A stretch of DNA of 64,000 nucleotides from Pseudomonas batumici (GTDB lineage Bacteria; Pseudomonadota; Gammaproteobacteria; Pseudomonadales; Pseudomonadaceae): NCBI RefSeq assembly GCF_000820515.1, contig NZ_JXDG01000058.1, forward strand, positions 186,001 to 250,000, written 5' to 3'. Shown here piece by piece: positions 9,580 through 19,069 of this stretch. The notes beneath the pieces are model-generated. The model saw only the letters and a list, made by a program, of their open reading frames with translations, had not been told where the DNA came from and did no database searches. Numbering within the stretch: position 1 is the first letter of the stretch; each line of letters begins with the position of its first letter. Both the position numbers and the translations under genes were made by a program.

Positions 9580-10922
9580 ACCAACCCCTCCACGGCCTGG
9601 GCGAACAGGCGCCCGCGTTCTTCGTAATTCTTGAACATGTCCAGGCTCGCGCAGGCCGGCGACAGCAGCACCGCGTCACCCGACTCGGCCAGTTCGGCAC
9701 AGCGTTGCACCGCCTCTTCAAGGGTCTGCACACGGATCAGCGGGACGCTATCGCCCAGGGCCTCGGCCAGGCGCTCGGCATCCCGACCGAGCAGCACCAC
9801 CGCCCGGCAGTTGGCCGCGACCGGGCCGCGCAGGCCGGCGAAATCCGCGCCCTTGCCGTCGCCACCGGCGATCAGCACCAGCTTGCCGGCAATGTCGGCC
9901 CCCAGGCCTTCGATGGCAGCCAGGGCCGCACCGACGTTGGTGGCCTTGGAGTCGTTGTAGTAATTCACGCCCTTCAACTCGCGCACCCATTGGCAGCGAT
10001 GTTCGAGGCCGGCGAACGTGCGCAGGCTCGACAACATGGCATCGAACGGCAGCCCGACCGCATGGCCCAGGGCCAGAGCCGCCAGGGCATTGGCCTGGTT
10101 GTGGGCGCCGCGGATACGCAGCTCGCTCACCGGCATCAGGTTCTGGAATTCGAAGGCCAGGTACTTCTCGCCGTTCTCTTCGCGCAGGCCGAAGGCCTTG
10201 AAGTCCGGTTTGCCCAGGCCGAAGGTCCAGCACGGCAGGCCTTCGCTCATCAACGGCCGGGACAGCGCGTCCTGGCGGTTGACCACCACCTGCCTGGCCC
10301 CACGGAAGATCCGGTGCTTGGCCAGGTGATAGGCCGGCAGGCCGCTGTAGCGGTCCATATGGTCTTCGCTGACATTGAGCACGGTGGCCACTTCGGCACC
10401 GAGGTGGTCCGTGGTTTCCAGCTGGAAGCTCGACAGCTCCATCACGTACAGCTCGACGTCGTCGCTGAGCAGGTCCAGCGCCGGGGTACCGAGGTTGCCG
10501 CCGACCGCGACCCGCTTGCCGGCCGCCGCCGCCATCTCGCCCACCAGGGTGGTGACGGTGCTTTTCGCATTGGAACCGCTGATGGCGACAATCGGCGCCT
10601 TCGCGTTACGCGCGAACAGCTCGATGTCGCCGGACAATCTCACCCCACGGGCGGCCGCGGCCTGCAGGGCCGGAGTCGCCAGGGCCAGGCCGGGGCTCAC
10701 GTAGAGCTCGTCGGCACGGCAGAGGAATTCGACGTCCAGCTCGCCACAACGCACTTCCACCTGCGGGTAGTCACGGCGCAGCGTGGCCAGCTCCGGTGGG
10801 TTGTCCCGCGTATCGGCCACCGCAAAGGCAACGCCCCGGCTCGCCAGGAAGCGAACCAGGGACATGCCGCTCTTGCCGAGGCCGACAATGATGCGGAAGT
10901 GGTCAGAAGCGATCAGCGACAC
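9576..10922 (-). CDS. murD: UDP-MurNAc-L-alanine--D-glutamate ligase MurD
   Basis: MurD adds D-Glu to the stem peptide. It is 448 residues. The start codon is GTG at 10922 with GAGG eight bases upstream. The ATP loop reads ISGSNAKSTVTTL, with Ala where many homologues have Gly (GSNGKST); from memory this variant also occurs in P. aeruginosa. It starts five bases after the mraY stop. Confidence 0.96.
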   Translation of the reverse strand: MSLIASDHFRIIVGLGKSGMSLVRFLASRGVAFAVADTRDNPPELATLRRDYPQVEVRCGELDVEFLCRADELYVSPGLALATPALQAAAARGVRLSGDIELFARNAKAPIVAISGSNAKSTVTTLVGEMAAAAGKRVAVGGNLGTPALDLLSDDVELYVMELSSFQLETTDHLGAEVATVLNVSEDHMDRYSGLPAYHLAKHRIFRGARQVVVNRQDALSRPLMSEGLPCWTFGLGKPDFKAFGLREENGEKYLAFEFQNLMPVSELRIRGAHNQANALAALALGHAVGLPFDAMLSSLRTFAGLEHRCQWVRELKGVNYYNDSKATNVGAALAAIEGLGADIAGKLVLIAGGDGKGADFAGLRGPVAANCRAVVLLGRDAERLAEALGDSVPLIRVQTLEEAVQRCAELAESGDAVLLSPACASLDMFKNYEERGRLFAQAVEGLV

Positions 10923-10927
10923 GGGTT

Positions 10928-12010
10928 CTACCTCAGCTTCAACGTGGCAAGGCCGATCAGCACCAGAATCACGGTGATGATCCAGAAACGGACGATCACC
11001 CGCGGCTCGGGCCAGCCCTTGAGTTCAAAGTGGTGGTGAATCGGCGCCATGCGGAATACACGGCGACCGGTCAGTTTGAAAGAAGCCACCTGGATCACCA
11101 CCGACAGGGTTTCCATCACGAACACACCGCCCATGATGAACAGGACGATTTCCTGGCGAACGATCACCGCGATGGTGCCCAGGGCCGCGCCCAGCGCCAG
11201 TGCGCCGACGTCGCCCATGAAGACCTGGGCCGGATAGGTGTTGAACCAGAGAAAGCCCAGGCCGGCACCGATCAACGCGCCACAGAACACGATCAGTTCG
11301 CCCGCGCCCGGGACGTAGGGAATCAGCAGGTATTCGGCGAACTTCACGTTACCCGACAGGTAGCAGAAGATCCCCAGCGCGCCGCCGACCATCACCGTCG
11401 GCATGATCGCCAGGCCGTCGAGGCCGTCGGTCAGGTTGACCGCGTTGCTCGAACCGACGATGACGAGGTAGGTCAGCACCACGAAGCCCACGCCCAGGGG
11501 AATGCTGACATCCTTGAGCATCGGCACGATCAGGGTGGTCTCGACCGGGGTTTGCGCGGTCATGAACAGGAAGATCGCCGCCCCCAGGCCAAACACCGAT
11601 TGCCAGAAATATTTCCAGCGGCTCGGCAAGCCACGGGAGTTCTTCTCGATCACCTTGCGGTAGTCGTCCACCCAGCCGATGGCACCGAACAGCAGGGTCA
11701 CCAGCAGGACCACCCAGACATAACGGTTGTGCAAGTCGGCCCACAGCAGGGTGCTGATACCGATGGCCGAGAGAATCAAGGCGCCGCCCATGGTCGGTGT
11801 ACCCGACTTGGACAGGTGCGATTGCGGGCCGTCGTTACGCACGGCCTGGCCGATCTGGCGGTTCTGCAACGTACGGATCATCCAGGGACCCAGGCACAGT
11901 GACAGAGACAACGCGGTCAGTACCCCGAGAATCCCGCGCAAGGTCAGGTACTGAAAGACCGCGAAGCCTTTGTAGAACTGTTGCAGGTACTCCGCTAGCA
12001 GCAGCAGCAT
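10928..12010 (-). CDS. mraY: Phospho-MurNAc-pentapeptide transferase MraY
   Basis: This integral membrane enzyme makes lipid I from UDP-MurNAc-pentapeptide and undecaprenyl phosphate. It is 360 residues with about ten helices. Catalytic motifs WVDDYRKVI and NLTDGLDGLAIMP are intact, as is the C-terminal MAPIHHHFELKGWPE block. Its ATG shares one base with the murF stop. Confidence 0.98.
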   Translation of the reverse strand: MLLLLAEYLQQFYKGFAVFQYLTLRGILGVLTALSLSLCLGPWMIRTLQNRQIGQAVRNDGPQSHLSKSGTPTMGGALILSAIGISTLLWADLHNRYVWVVLLVTLLFGAIGWVDDYRKVIEKNSRGLPSRWKYFWQSVFGLGAAIFLFMTAQTPVETTLIVPMLKDVSIPLGVGFVVLTYLVIVGSSNAVNLTDGLDGLAIMPTVMVGGALGIFCYLSGNVKFAEYLLIPYVPGAGELIVFCGALIGAGLGFLWFNTYPAQVFMGDVGALALGAALGTIAVIVRQEIVLFIMGGVFVMETLSVVIQVASFKLTGRRVFRMAPIHHHFELKGWPEPRVIVRFWIITVILVLIGLATLKLR

Positions 12011-13392
12011 TAATGCTTCTCTCCCTTGTGTTCGTCAGAAGCAGGCCCGCACAAAGCCGCCACGATGTTTTCCATCGCAGCGCTGCGCGAGCCCTTGATC
12101 AAAATGGTGGTGTCAGTGTCTTGCTCGGTGCCCAGCGCTTCGATCAGATCGGCCTGGGTGGCGAAATGACGGGCGTGTGGGCCAAAGGCGTTGACGGCAT
12201 GAACCATCATCGGTCCCACCGCATACAGCGCTGAAACCTTGTCGGCGGCATAAGCGCCTACTTCACGATGTCCTTGCTCCGCCCACGCGCCCAACTCGCC
12301 GATATCTCCGAGCACCAGAACGGTGCGGCCGGAAAAGCCGGCGAGTATATCAACGGCGGCGCAGATTGAGGCAGGGTTGGCGTTGTATGTGTCGTCAATG
12401 ACACGAATGCCATTGATTGCTAATTGCGCTACCGCACGCCCCTTGACCGGCTGCACCGCTTCCAGCCCGGCGACGATACCCGGCAGGGCAACGCCCAGGG
12501 CATGAGCGGCCGCGGCGGCGGCCAGGGCATTGGCCACATTATGGTTGCCCAGCAGGTTCAACTGGACCCGGTCACTGCCCAGCGGACTGTGCAGTTCGAA
12601 ACCCGGGCAACCGCGCGGATCGCGGGTAATCTGTCCGCCGTGGAAGTCGGCGGCGGTATTTTCAAGGGCGAAACTCAGGACCTTGCGACCGCCGGCACGG
12701 GTTTTCCAGAGTCCGAAGGCCTTGTCGTCCAGGTTGAGGACCGCAATGCCATCGGCCTGCAGTCCTTCAATGATCTCGCCCTTGGCCTCGACGATCTTCT
12801 CGGGGCCACCGAACTCGCCGACATGGGCGGTTCCGGCATTGTTCAAGACGGCCACATGGGGCTTGGTCATGGCGACGGTATAGGCAATCTCGCCAACACG
12901 CGACGCCCCCAACTCGATCACCGCGGCGCTGTGCTCCGGGGCCAGTTCGAGCAGGGTCAGCGGCACGCCCAGGTCGTTGTTCAGGTTGCCGCGGGTCGCC
13001 AGGACCGGCCCACCGGTACGCAGGATGCTCGCGAGCATTTCCTTGACCGTGGTCTTGCCGCTGGAACCGGTGATGGCCGCCACCGGCCGAGTAAAGGCGG
13101 CTCGATTCAATGCGCCCAGTTGGCCCAGGGCCAGACGGCTGTCGGCGACCAGCAACTGTGGCAGCTTGCTACCCGTCACTTCGCGCTCGACCAAGGCCGC
13201 GACGGCGCCTTTGGCGGCGACATCCTCCAGGTAATCGTGACCGTCGAAACGCGGCCCGGCCAGCGCGACGAACAACTGGCCCGGCTGAATCGCCCGGCTG
13301 TCGATGCTCACGCCGTTGAAGCTGGCATCACTCGACACCAGGCGAGCCGACAGCGCGCCGGCCACTTCACTGAGCTTCATCGCTTCAAGCAT
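12010..13392 (-). CDS. murF: UDP-MurNAc-tripeptide--D-Ala-D-Ala ligase MurF
   Basis: MurF completes the UDP-MurNAc-pentapeptide. From the ATG at 13392 (MLEAMKLSEVAGALSARL) it is 460 residues and overlaps the murE stop by eight bases; a second ATG at 13380 is possible but less like the family. The ATP loop AITGSSGKTTVKEML and the later IDDTYNANPAS motif are clear. Confidence 0.96.
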   Translation of the reverse strand: MLEAMKLSEVAGALSARLVSSDASFNGVSIDSRAIQPGQLFVALAGPRFDGHDYLEDVAAKGAVAALVEREVTGSKLPQLLVADSRLALGQLGALNRAAFTRPVAAITGSSGKTTVKEMLASILRTGGPVLATRGNLNNDLGVPLTLLELAPEHSAAVIELGASRVGEIAYTVAMTKPHVAVLNNAGTAHVGEFGGPEKIVEAKGEIIEGLQADGIAVLNLDDKAFGLWKTRAGGRKVLSFALENTAADFHGGQITRDPRGCPGFELHSPLGSDRVQLNLLGNHNVANALAAAAAAHALGVALPGIVAGLEAVQPVKGRAVAQLAINGIRVIDDTYNANPASICAAVDILAGFSGRTVLVLGDIGELGAWAEQGHREVGAYAADKVSALYAVGPMMVHAVNAFGPHARHFATQADLIEALGTEQDTDTTILIKGSRSAAMENIVAALCGPASDEHKGEKH

Positions 13393-14848
13393 GAGCAGCC
13401 TCCCAGGCGTCCAGGGCCTTGGTGGCCTCGACCAGATCGGAGAAGTCATGGCGCTCGCCGTTGATTTCCTGATAATCCTCATGGCCTTTGCCGGCCAGGA
13501 CGATCACATCATCGACCGAAGCACCGGCAATCAGCTCGGCGATGGCCAGACCGCGACCGGCGACGAACCGGACCTTGTCCGCGTCTACAAAGCCCGTGCG
13601 GATATCGTCGAAGATCCGCGAAGGGTCTTCGGTGCGCGGGTTGTCATCGGTGACCAGCACGCCATCGGCCAGACGCTCGACCACTTCCGCCATCAGCGGG
13701 CGCTTGCCGCGATCACGGTCGCCGCCGCAGCCGAACAGGCAAAGCAACTTGCCCTTGGCGTGGGGACGCAGGGCCAGCAGAACTTTTTCCAGGGCATCCG
13801 GGGTGTGGGCGTAGTCGACCACCACCAATGGCCGGGCACCGCCGCCCAGGCGCTGCATGCGACCGGCCGGCCCTTCGAGCTGCGGCAATACCCGCAGGAT
13901 CTCGTCCAGCGGGTAATCCAGGCCCAACAAGGCACCGACCGCCGCCAGCAGATTGCTCAGGTTGAAGCGTCCGAGCAGCGACGCGCGCAGGTGATGCTCG
14001 CCCTGTGGCGTCACCAGCGTGGCGCGCACACCGTCATCGCTGAATTGGCTTTCGCGGCAATACAGGTAGGCACCAGGGTCTTCCTGGCTGTAGGTCAGCA
14101 GGCGCGATTCATGTTCCTCAGCGGCCAGTCGGCGACCGAACTCGTCGTCGATATTGATGACGCGGCAGCTCAGGTCGGCCCAGTTGAACAGCTTGGCCTT
14201 GGCCGCGCCATAGGCTTGCATGCTGCCATGATAATCCAGGTGATCGCGGGACAGGTTGGTAAACACCGCCACGTCGAACGCCAGCGCGGTCACCCGGCCC
14301 TGGTCCAGGCCGTGGGAAGACACTTCCATGGCGACGGCCTTGGCCCCGGCCTTCTTCAAGTCGGCCAGGCTCGCCTGGACGGCAATCGGGTCCGGCGTGG
14401 TCAGCATCCCGCTCTGCAGCGCACCGTGGAAGCCGGTGCCGAGGGTGCCGAGAATGCCGCAATGCTGGCCCAGCAGATCCAGGGCCTGGGCGATCAACTG
14501 GCTGACACTGGTCTTGCCGTTGGTGCCGGTCACGCCCACCAGGTTCAACTGGCGGCTCGGATCGCCATAGAAACGCCCGGCGATATCGGACAGTTGCGCG
14601 GCCAGGCCCTTGACCGGGATCAGCGGCACATCGGTGATCGGCAGCACGGTGGCGCCTTCGACTTCATAGGCGACCGCCGCCGCGCCGCGCTGCAAGGCGT
14701 CGGCAATGTGATTGCGACCGTCGACCTTGGCACCCGGTACCGCCAGGAACAGGTCGCCGGCGCGGACCTTGCGGCTGTCCAGCGCCAGCTCGCGAATCAG
14801 CAGATCGCGACCGGCGTGGGCAAAAATCTTGTTCAGGCTCAGGGACAT
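13385..14848 (-). CDS. murE: UDP-MurNAc-L-Ala-D-Glu--meso-diaminopimelate ligase MurE
   Basis: MurE adds meso-diaminopimelate. It is 487 residues from the ATG at 14848, which touches the ftsI stop (TGATG) and has AAAGGAGGA about eight bases upstream; a TTG one codon earlier would put the site too close. The ATP loop GVTGTNGKTSVSQL and the substrate motif DDNPRTEDPS, which selects meso-DAP over lysine, are present. Confidence 0.97.
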   Translation of the reverse strand: MSLSLNKIFAHAGRDLLIRELALDSRKVRAGDLFLAVPGAKVDGRNHIADALQRGAAAVAYEVEGATVLPITDVPLIPVKGLAAQLSDIAGRFYGDPSRQLNLVGVTGTNGKTSVSQLIAQALDLLGQHCGILGTLGTGFHGALQSGMLTTPDPIAVQASLADLKKAGAKAVAMEVSSHGLDQGRVTALAFDVAVFTNLSRDHLDYHGSMQAYGAAKAKLFNWADLSCRVINIDDEFGRRLAAEEHESRLLTYSQEDPGAYLYCRESQFSDDGVRATLVTPQGEHHLRASLLGRFNLSNLLAAVGALLGLDYPLDEILRVLPQLEGPAGRMQRLGGGARPLVVVDYAHTPDALEKVLLALRPHAKGKLLCLFGCGGDRDRGKRPLMAEVVERLADGVLVTDDNPRTEDPSRIFDDIRTGFVDADKVRFVAGRGLAIAELIAGASVDDVIVLAGKGHEDYQEINGERHDFSDLVEATKALDAWEAAHA

Positions 14849-16587
14849 CAACCACGTCCTCCTTTGACCGGGACAGGCGCGACAACGGCCTGCTGTTGCG
14901 GCGTTGTCGGCAGGTTGTCGGGGATGACGTTCATCAGGCGCAGGGTGCCGGACATGACTTTGCTGAAGACCGGCGCCGAGACCAGGCCACCGAAGTAACC
15001 GGCCTTGCTCGGTTCATCGATCACCACCACGATGGCATAGCGCGGGTCGCTCATCGGGCCGAAACCGGCGAACAGGGAACGGTAGGCGTTTTCCTCATAG
15101 CCCTTGGAGGCCGTCGAGGTCTTGCGCGCCGTACCCGACTTGCCGGCCACATGATAGGCCGGCACCTGCGCACGATAGACACCGCGCGGCGCCTCGATCA
15201 CTTGTTGCAACATACCTTGCATGGTCTTGGCGACATTTTCCGGGATAACCTGGGTACCCTCGGGGATCTTGTCGGACTTGATCAGGGTCAGCGGTACGAT
15301 CTTGCCATTGTTGGCCAGGGCCGAGAACGCGTGCACCAGCTGGATCGCGGTGATCGACAGGCCGTAGCCGTAGGACAGGGTCGCGGTCTCGGCCTTGCGC
15401 CATTCGCGGTAGTTCGGCAGGTTGCCAACCCGCTCGCCCGGGAAGCCCAGGCCGGTGTCCTGGCCGAGGCCGACCTTCTGCATCACGCGGAAAATCGCTT
15501 CGCCACCGATATCGAAGGCGACCTTGCTCATGCCCACGTTACTGGAGTTGATGAGGATGCCGGTCAGGTCGAGTACCGGGCCTTCGGTCTTGGACACGTC
15601 ACGAATGGTGTATTTGCCCAGCTGCAGAGTGCCCGGATAGACCTCCACCGTATCGCTGGGCTTCCAGCGTCCGGTTTCCAGGGCCGCGCTCATGGAGATC
15701 GGCTTCATGGTCGAACCCGGTTCGAACACGTCGATCATCGCGCGGTTGCGCATCATCGCCGGTTGCAGGTTGCGACGGTTGTTCGGGTTGTAGGTCGGCT
15801 GGTTGACCATGGCGAGGATCTCGCCGGTCTTCACATCCATGATCACCAGGCTGCCGGCCTTGGCGCCGTTTTCCACCAGGGCGTTGCGCAGCTCGCGGTT
15901 GGCCAGGTATTGCAGGCGCAGGTCAATCGACAACGCCAAGGGCTTGCCGGCCTTGGCGTTCTTGGTGACCTGGACATCCTTGATCAGCCGGCCGCGCCGG
16001 TCCTTGATCACCTGTCGCTTGCCCGGCACCCCGGCCAGCCACTCGTCATAGGCCAGTTCCACGCCTTCGCGACCGTGGTCGTCGATGTCGGTAAAGCCGA
16101 CCATGTGGGCCGCCACTTCGCCGGCCGGATAGAACCGCCGGAACTCCTCGATGCCGTAGACACCGGGCACCTTGAGGTCGAGCACGGCCTGGCCCTGCTC
16201 CGGGGTCAGGCCCCGGACCAGGTAGATGAATTCCTTGTTGGCCTGTTGTTCCAGGCGTTCGGTCAGCAGCTTCGGATCCTGCCCAAGGGCCATGGCCAGC
16301 GCCGGCCAGCGGTCCTTGGCCAATTGCATTTCCTTGGCGTTGGCCCACAGCGTGGTCACCGGGGTACTGACGGCCAGGGGCTCGCCATTACGGTCGGTGA
16401 TCAGGCCACGGTGCGCCGGGATCGGGATGTGGCGCATGCTGCGCGCATCGCCCTGACCGATCAGGAACGCCCGGTCGATGACCTGCAGGTCGACGATCTT
16501 CCAGCTGATATAACCGACCATGATCGCCAGTGCACCGAGCACCACGCGGAAGCGCCACGGATAGAGCGCGCCTTCGAGTTTCATCAT
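14848..16587 (-). CDS. ftsI: Septal transpeptidase FtsI (penicillin-binding protein 3)
   Basis: FtsI cross-links septal peptidoglycan with FtsW. It is 579 residues from the ATG at 16587 (ATGA overlap with ftsL); a second ATG follows directly. One N-terminal membrane anchor (residues 14-36) leads to a dimerisation domain and the transpeptidase domain with STMK (Ser292), SSN and KSGT. A much longer open frame extends upstream through ftsL but lacks family similarity. It is the main target of many anti-pseudomonal beta-lactams. Confidence 0.96.
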   Translation of the reverse strand: MMKLEGALYPWRFRVVLGALAIMVGYISWKIVDLQVIDRAFLIGQGDARSMRHIPIPAHRGLITDRNGEPLAVSTPVTTLWANAKEMQLAKDRWPALAMALGQDPKLLTERLEQQANKEFIYLVRGLTPEQGQAVLDLKVPGVYGIEEFRRFYPAGEVAAHMVGFTDIDDHGREGVELAYDEWLAGVPGKRQVIKDRRGRLIKDVQVTKNAKAGKPLALSIDLRLQYLANRELRNALVENGAKAGSLVIMDVKTGEILAMVNQPTYNPNNRRNLQPAMMRNRAMIDVFEPGSTMKPISMSAALETGRWKPSDTVEVYPGTLQLGKYTIRDVSKTEGPVLDLTGILINSSNVGMSKVAFDIGGEAIFRVMQKVGLGQDTGLGFPGERVGNLPNYREWRKAETATLSYGYGLSITAIQLVHAFSALANNGKIVPLTLIKSDKIPEGTQVIPENVAKTMQGMLQQVIEAPRGVYRAQVPAYHVAGKSGTARKTSTASKGYEENAYRSLFAGFGPMSDPRYAIVVVIDEPSKAGYFGGLVSAPVFSKVMSGTLRLMNVIPDNLPTTPQQQAVVAPVPVKGGRG

Positions 16588-16877
16588 GGCGCCACCATCC
16601 TGACTTCGGACGGGCTGGGAATGCGCATCTTCAGTTGTTCGGTGGCCAGGGTTTCGATCCGGCTGTGGGCGGTCCAGGTGCTCTGCTCGAGGATCAGGCG
16701 CCCCCATTCGGCCTGGGCTTTGTCGCGCACGCTCAGCTCGTTGTAGAGCGAGTTGAGCAACTGACGGTTCCAGTGCGCGCTGTAGGCCACGCCGATGGCG
16801 GATACCAGCACGGCGATAAACAGCAGGAACATGAAAAAGCTTCCGCCCGGAAGTGGCTTGGCGTAGAGCTTGCTCAC
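16584..16877 (-). CDS. ftsL: Cell division protein FtsL
   Basis: FtsL is a small bitopic divisome protein of 97 residues that pairs with FtsB and FtsQ. It has a short cytoplasmic tail, one membrane helix (FFMFLLFIAVLVSAIGVAYS) and a periplasmic coiled-coil stretch rich in Leu, Glu and Gln. It is identified by size, topology and its place between rsmH and ftsI. It overlaps rsmH by four bases. Confidence 0.92.
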   Translation of the reverse strand: MSKLYAKPLPGGSFFMFLLFIAVLVSAIGVAYSAHWNRQLLNSLYNELSVRDKAQAEWGRLILEQSTWTAHSRIETLATEQLKMRIPSPSEVRMVAP

Positions 16878-17821
16878 CGCAACTTCTCCGCGACACGCAT
16901 CACGGCGCTGCGCGCACGTGGGTTGGCTTTGAGTTCCGCTTCAGAAGCGAACTGGGCCTTGCCATGCACCTTGATCCGCGGCTCGAAAGCCTGGTGGCGG
17001 ACCGGCAGGTTGCGTGGCAGGTTGTCGCTTTCGCCCTTGACCAGGCGCCGCATGAACAGTTTGACGATGCGGTCTTCCAGCGAATGGAAGCTGATCACCA
17101 CCAGACGACCGCCGACTTCCAGGGCGTCGAGCGCCGCTTCGAGGCCGATTTCGAGATCGCCCAGTTCGTTGTTGACGTGGATGCGCAGGCCCTGGAAAGC
17201 CCGGGTTGCCGGGTGCTTGCCCTTTTCCCAGGCCGGGTTGGCGGCCTTCAGCACTTCGGCCAGGTCGGCGGTGCGCTCGAAGGGCTTGATTTCACGACGC
17301 TCGACCAGCGCCCGGGCCATGCGACCGGAGAAACGCTCTTCGCCGTACTCCTTGAACACCCGGGCAATTTCTTCCGCCGGCGCGGTGGCGATGAACTCGG
17401 CGGCACTGACGCCACGGGACGGGTCCATGCGCATGTCCAGCGGGCCGTCATTCATGAAACTGAAGCCACGCTCGGGATCGTCGAGCTGGGGTGAGGACAC
17501 CCCCAGGTCCAGCAGGATGCCGTTGACCTTGCCGGCCATGTTGCGTTCGGCGATTTCCGAGCCCAGCTCGGCAAAGCTGCGCTGTACAACGACAAAGCGG
17601 CCGTCTTCGGCCGCTAGCGCTTGCCCGGTGGCAATCGCCTGAGGATCCTTGTCGAATCCGAGAAGTCGACCACCCGGCCCCAGCTTGCTGAGGATCAGCC
17701 GGCTGTGCCCGCCACGGCCGAAGGTGCCGTCCAGATAGCAGCCATCAGGGCGTACGGCGAGAGCCTCGACGGCTTCGTCAAGCAGTACGGTGATGTGGTT
17801 GAAGCCGCTATCAATAGTCAC
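16874..17821 (-). CDS. rsmH: 16S rRNA (cytosine-1402 N4) methyltransferase RsmH
   Basis: RsmH (MraW) methylates C1402 of 16S rRNA using SAM. It is 315 residues. The SAM loop DGTFGRGGHSRLIL, ILLDLGVSSPQLDDPERGFSF and VISFHSLEDRIVK are family signatures. The start is GTG at 17821, overlapping the mraZ stop as GTGA, which suggests translational coupling. Confidence 0.97.
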   Translation of the reverse strand: MTIDSGFNHITVLLDEAVEALAVRPDGCYLDGTFGRGGHSRLILSKLGPGGRLLGFDKDPQAIATGQALAAEDGRFVVVQRSFAELGSEIAERNMAGKVNGILLDLGVSSPQLDDPERGFSFMNDGPLDMRMDPSRGVSAAEFIATAPAEEIARVFKEYGEERFSGRMARALVERREIKPFERTADLAEVLKAANPAWEKGKHPATRAFQGLRIHVNNELGDLEIGLEAALDALEVGGRLVVISFHSLEDRIVKLFMRRLVKGESDNLPRNLPVRHQAFEPRIKVHGKAQFASEAELKANPRARSAVMRVAEKLR

Positions 17822-18273
17822 AGGATCAGATCACGCAGTTCATCAGGCATGGCGCCCGGTTGTTGAATAGCCGCCAGGTCCGCTGCAGATATAGCGTTCC
17901 AGGCGTCCTCGTCCCACAGTTGAAACTTGTTCAGTTGGCCTACCAGCATCGCGCGCTTGTCCAGCTTCGCGTACTCGCGCAGGCGCGGCGGCACCAGGAA
18001 ACGGCCGCTGCTGTCGAGCTCGAGGTCGACAGCATTACCAATCAGCAAACGTTGCAGCCGGCGGTTCTCTTCCCGCAACGACGGCAACGCACGCAGCTTG
18101 GTTTCAATCAGTTCCCACTCGTCGAGCGGGTATACGCACAAACAGGGGTCCGCGGCATCGATGGTAACGATCAATTGGCCGGAACTACGCGAATCGAGCT
18201 CGTCACGGTACCGGCTCGGCATGGCGAGACGGCCCTTGGCATCGAGACTGATAGCGTTAGCTCCGCGAAACAC
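17818..18273 (-). CDS. mraZ: Transcriptional regulator MraZ (dcw cluster repressor)
   Basis: MraZ is a ring-forming DNA-binding protein of the AbrB-like fold that represses the mra promoter. It is 151 residues with two SpoVT-AbrB-like repeats: DAKGRLAMPSRYRDEL near residue 12 and DSSGRFLVPPRLREYA near residue 87. The start is GTG at 18273 with GGAGA ten bases upstream. Three operator repeats lie just upstream. Confidence 0.96.
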   Translation of the reverse strand: MFRGANAISLDAKGRLAMPSRYRDELDSRSSGQLIVTIDAADPCLCVYPLDEWELIETKLRALPSLREENRRLQRLLIGNAVDLELDSSGRFLVPPRLREYAKLDKRAMLVGQLNKFQLWDEDAWNAISAADLAAIQQPGAMPDELRDLIL

Positions 18274-18315
18274 AGTTGCGTTTCTCCAAATATTAGCGTT
18301 TTACGTCCAAAAAAC

Positions 18316-18341
18316 CCACTTCATGCCACTTTCCTCCACTT
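18316..18341 (-). promoter_or_regulatory. MraZ operator: three direct repeats with 10-base period
   Basis: CCACTT occurs at 18316-18321, 18326-18331 and 18336-18341, that is AAGTGG three times on the transcribed strand with an exact 10-base period. MraZ of other bacteria binds short G-rich repeats (TGGGN/GTGG) spaced ten bases apart in its own leader. The array covers roughly +1 to +26 of the promoter, where binding would block transcription. A degenerate fourth copy may lie at 18346. Confidence 0.8.
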
Positions 18342-18347
18342 GCGCAC

Positions 18348-18377
18348 ACTATAGGAATGCGCCCACCACACCGTCAA
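18348..18377 (-). promoter_or_regulatory. Sigma70-like promoter of the dcw cluster (Pmra)
   Basis: On the minus strand there is TTGACG (18377-18372), an 18-base spacer and TATAGT (18353-18348). A start near 18341 would put the MraZ repeats directly in the transcript leader. This is the only strong promoter seen in front of the 16 tightly packed genes. Confidence 0.75.
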
Positions 18378-18582
18378 GGCGCGGTCCTAAGGAAAAGCCT
18401 TACAGAACGGAGATTTAGGAGCATAAAGGGGGGTATTTCGACAATCGGGAGAGTGTTTCTGGAGACGAACTTCAACACCCTGAGAATCTTGAGCGTGGAA
18501 GTTAAAGTGATTTATCAAGAGTAAGATTTTTTCGGTATTACAAATGCGCTTCTGCCAGCGATTGCGTGCAGGGAAGGAAAGA
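18378..18582. other. Non-coding gap between Pmra and the rnpB 3' end
   Basis: About 200 bases, AT-richer than the surroundings, with no credible open frame. It holds the DNA upstream of the mra promoter and the tail of the rnpB transcript. Reading minus strand after the RNA, a pyrimidine-rich run (cctctttccttccct) may help end transcription, but no clean hairpin terminator was seen. Confidence 0.5.
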
Positions 18583-18937
18583 GGTGGAGAGTCGATCTGT
18601 AAGCCGGGTTCTGTCGAGGACAGTCATTCCTCTACGATGGCCATCACTGGACATCTTTAGCAACCTACCCGGTTCCAGCGCGGGCCACGCCTAGGAACCC
18701 TATTTGGTCTTGCTCCGAGTGGGGTTTACCTAGCCACGAACTGTTGCCAGTCGTGCGGTGCGCTCTTACCGCACCTTTTCACCCTTACCGGCGCCGAAGC
18801 GCTTAGGCGGTTATTTTCTGTGGCACTTTCCGTAGGCTCACGCCTCCCAGGCATTACCTGGCACTCCGCCCTATGGAGCCCGGACTTTCCTCCCCCCCCT
18901 AATTTTCATAGGGGGCAGCGACTGTCCAATCGACTCT
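18583..18937 (-). ncRNA. rnpB: RNase P RNA (type A)
   Basis: This is the catalytic RNA that trims tRNA 5' leaders. On the minus strand it begins AGAGTCGATTGGACAGTCGC and contains the conserved GAGGAAAGTCCGGGCTCC block, the ACAGAAAATAACCGCC segment, GGTAAGGGTGAAAAGG and the end ACAGAACCCGGCTTACAG. The 5' and 3' ends pair (AGAGTCGAT with ATCGACTCT). The length of about 355 bases fits the Pseudomonas RNA. Ends are accurate to a few bases. Confidence 0.96.
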
Positions 18938-18946
18938 CCGCTGCGA

Positions 18947-18975
18947 AGGTTACCGACACATGCCCTGAAGGACAA
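18947..18975 (-). promoter_or_regulatory. Promoter of rnpB
   Basis: On the minus strand there is TTGTCC (18975-18970), a 17-base spacer and TAACCT (18952-18947). The -10 ends about ten bases before the RNA 5' end, as expected for a stable RNA gene. Confidence 0.55.
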
Positions 18976-19069
18976 GCTTTAAAGGCGTTGCGCGGGTCGG
19001 CGCTGTCCTGGCAAACACTGCCAGGACGGATCCCACACCTTGATAGGATCCAACCCACACCCGGATCAG

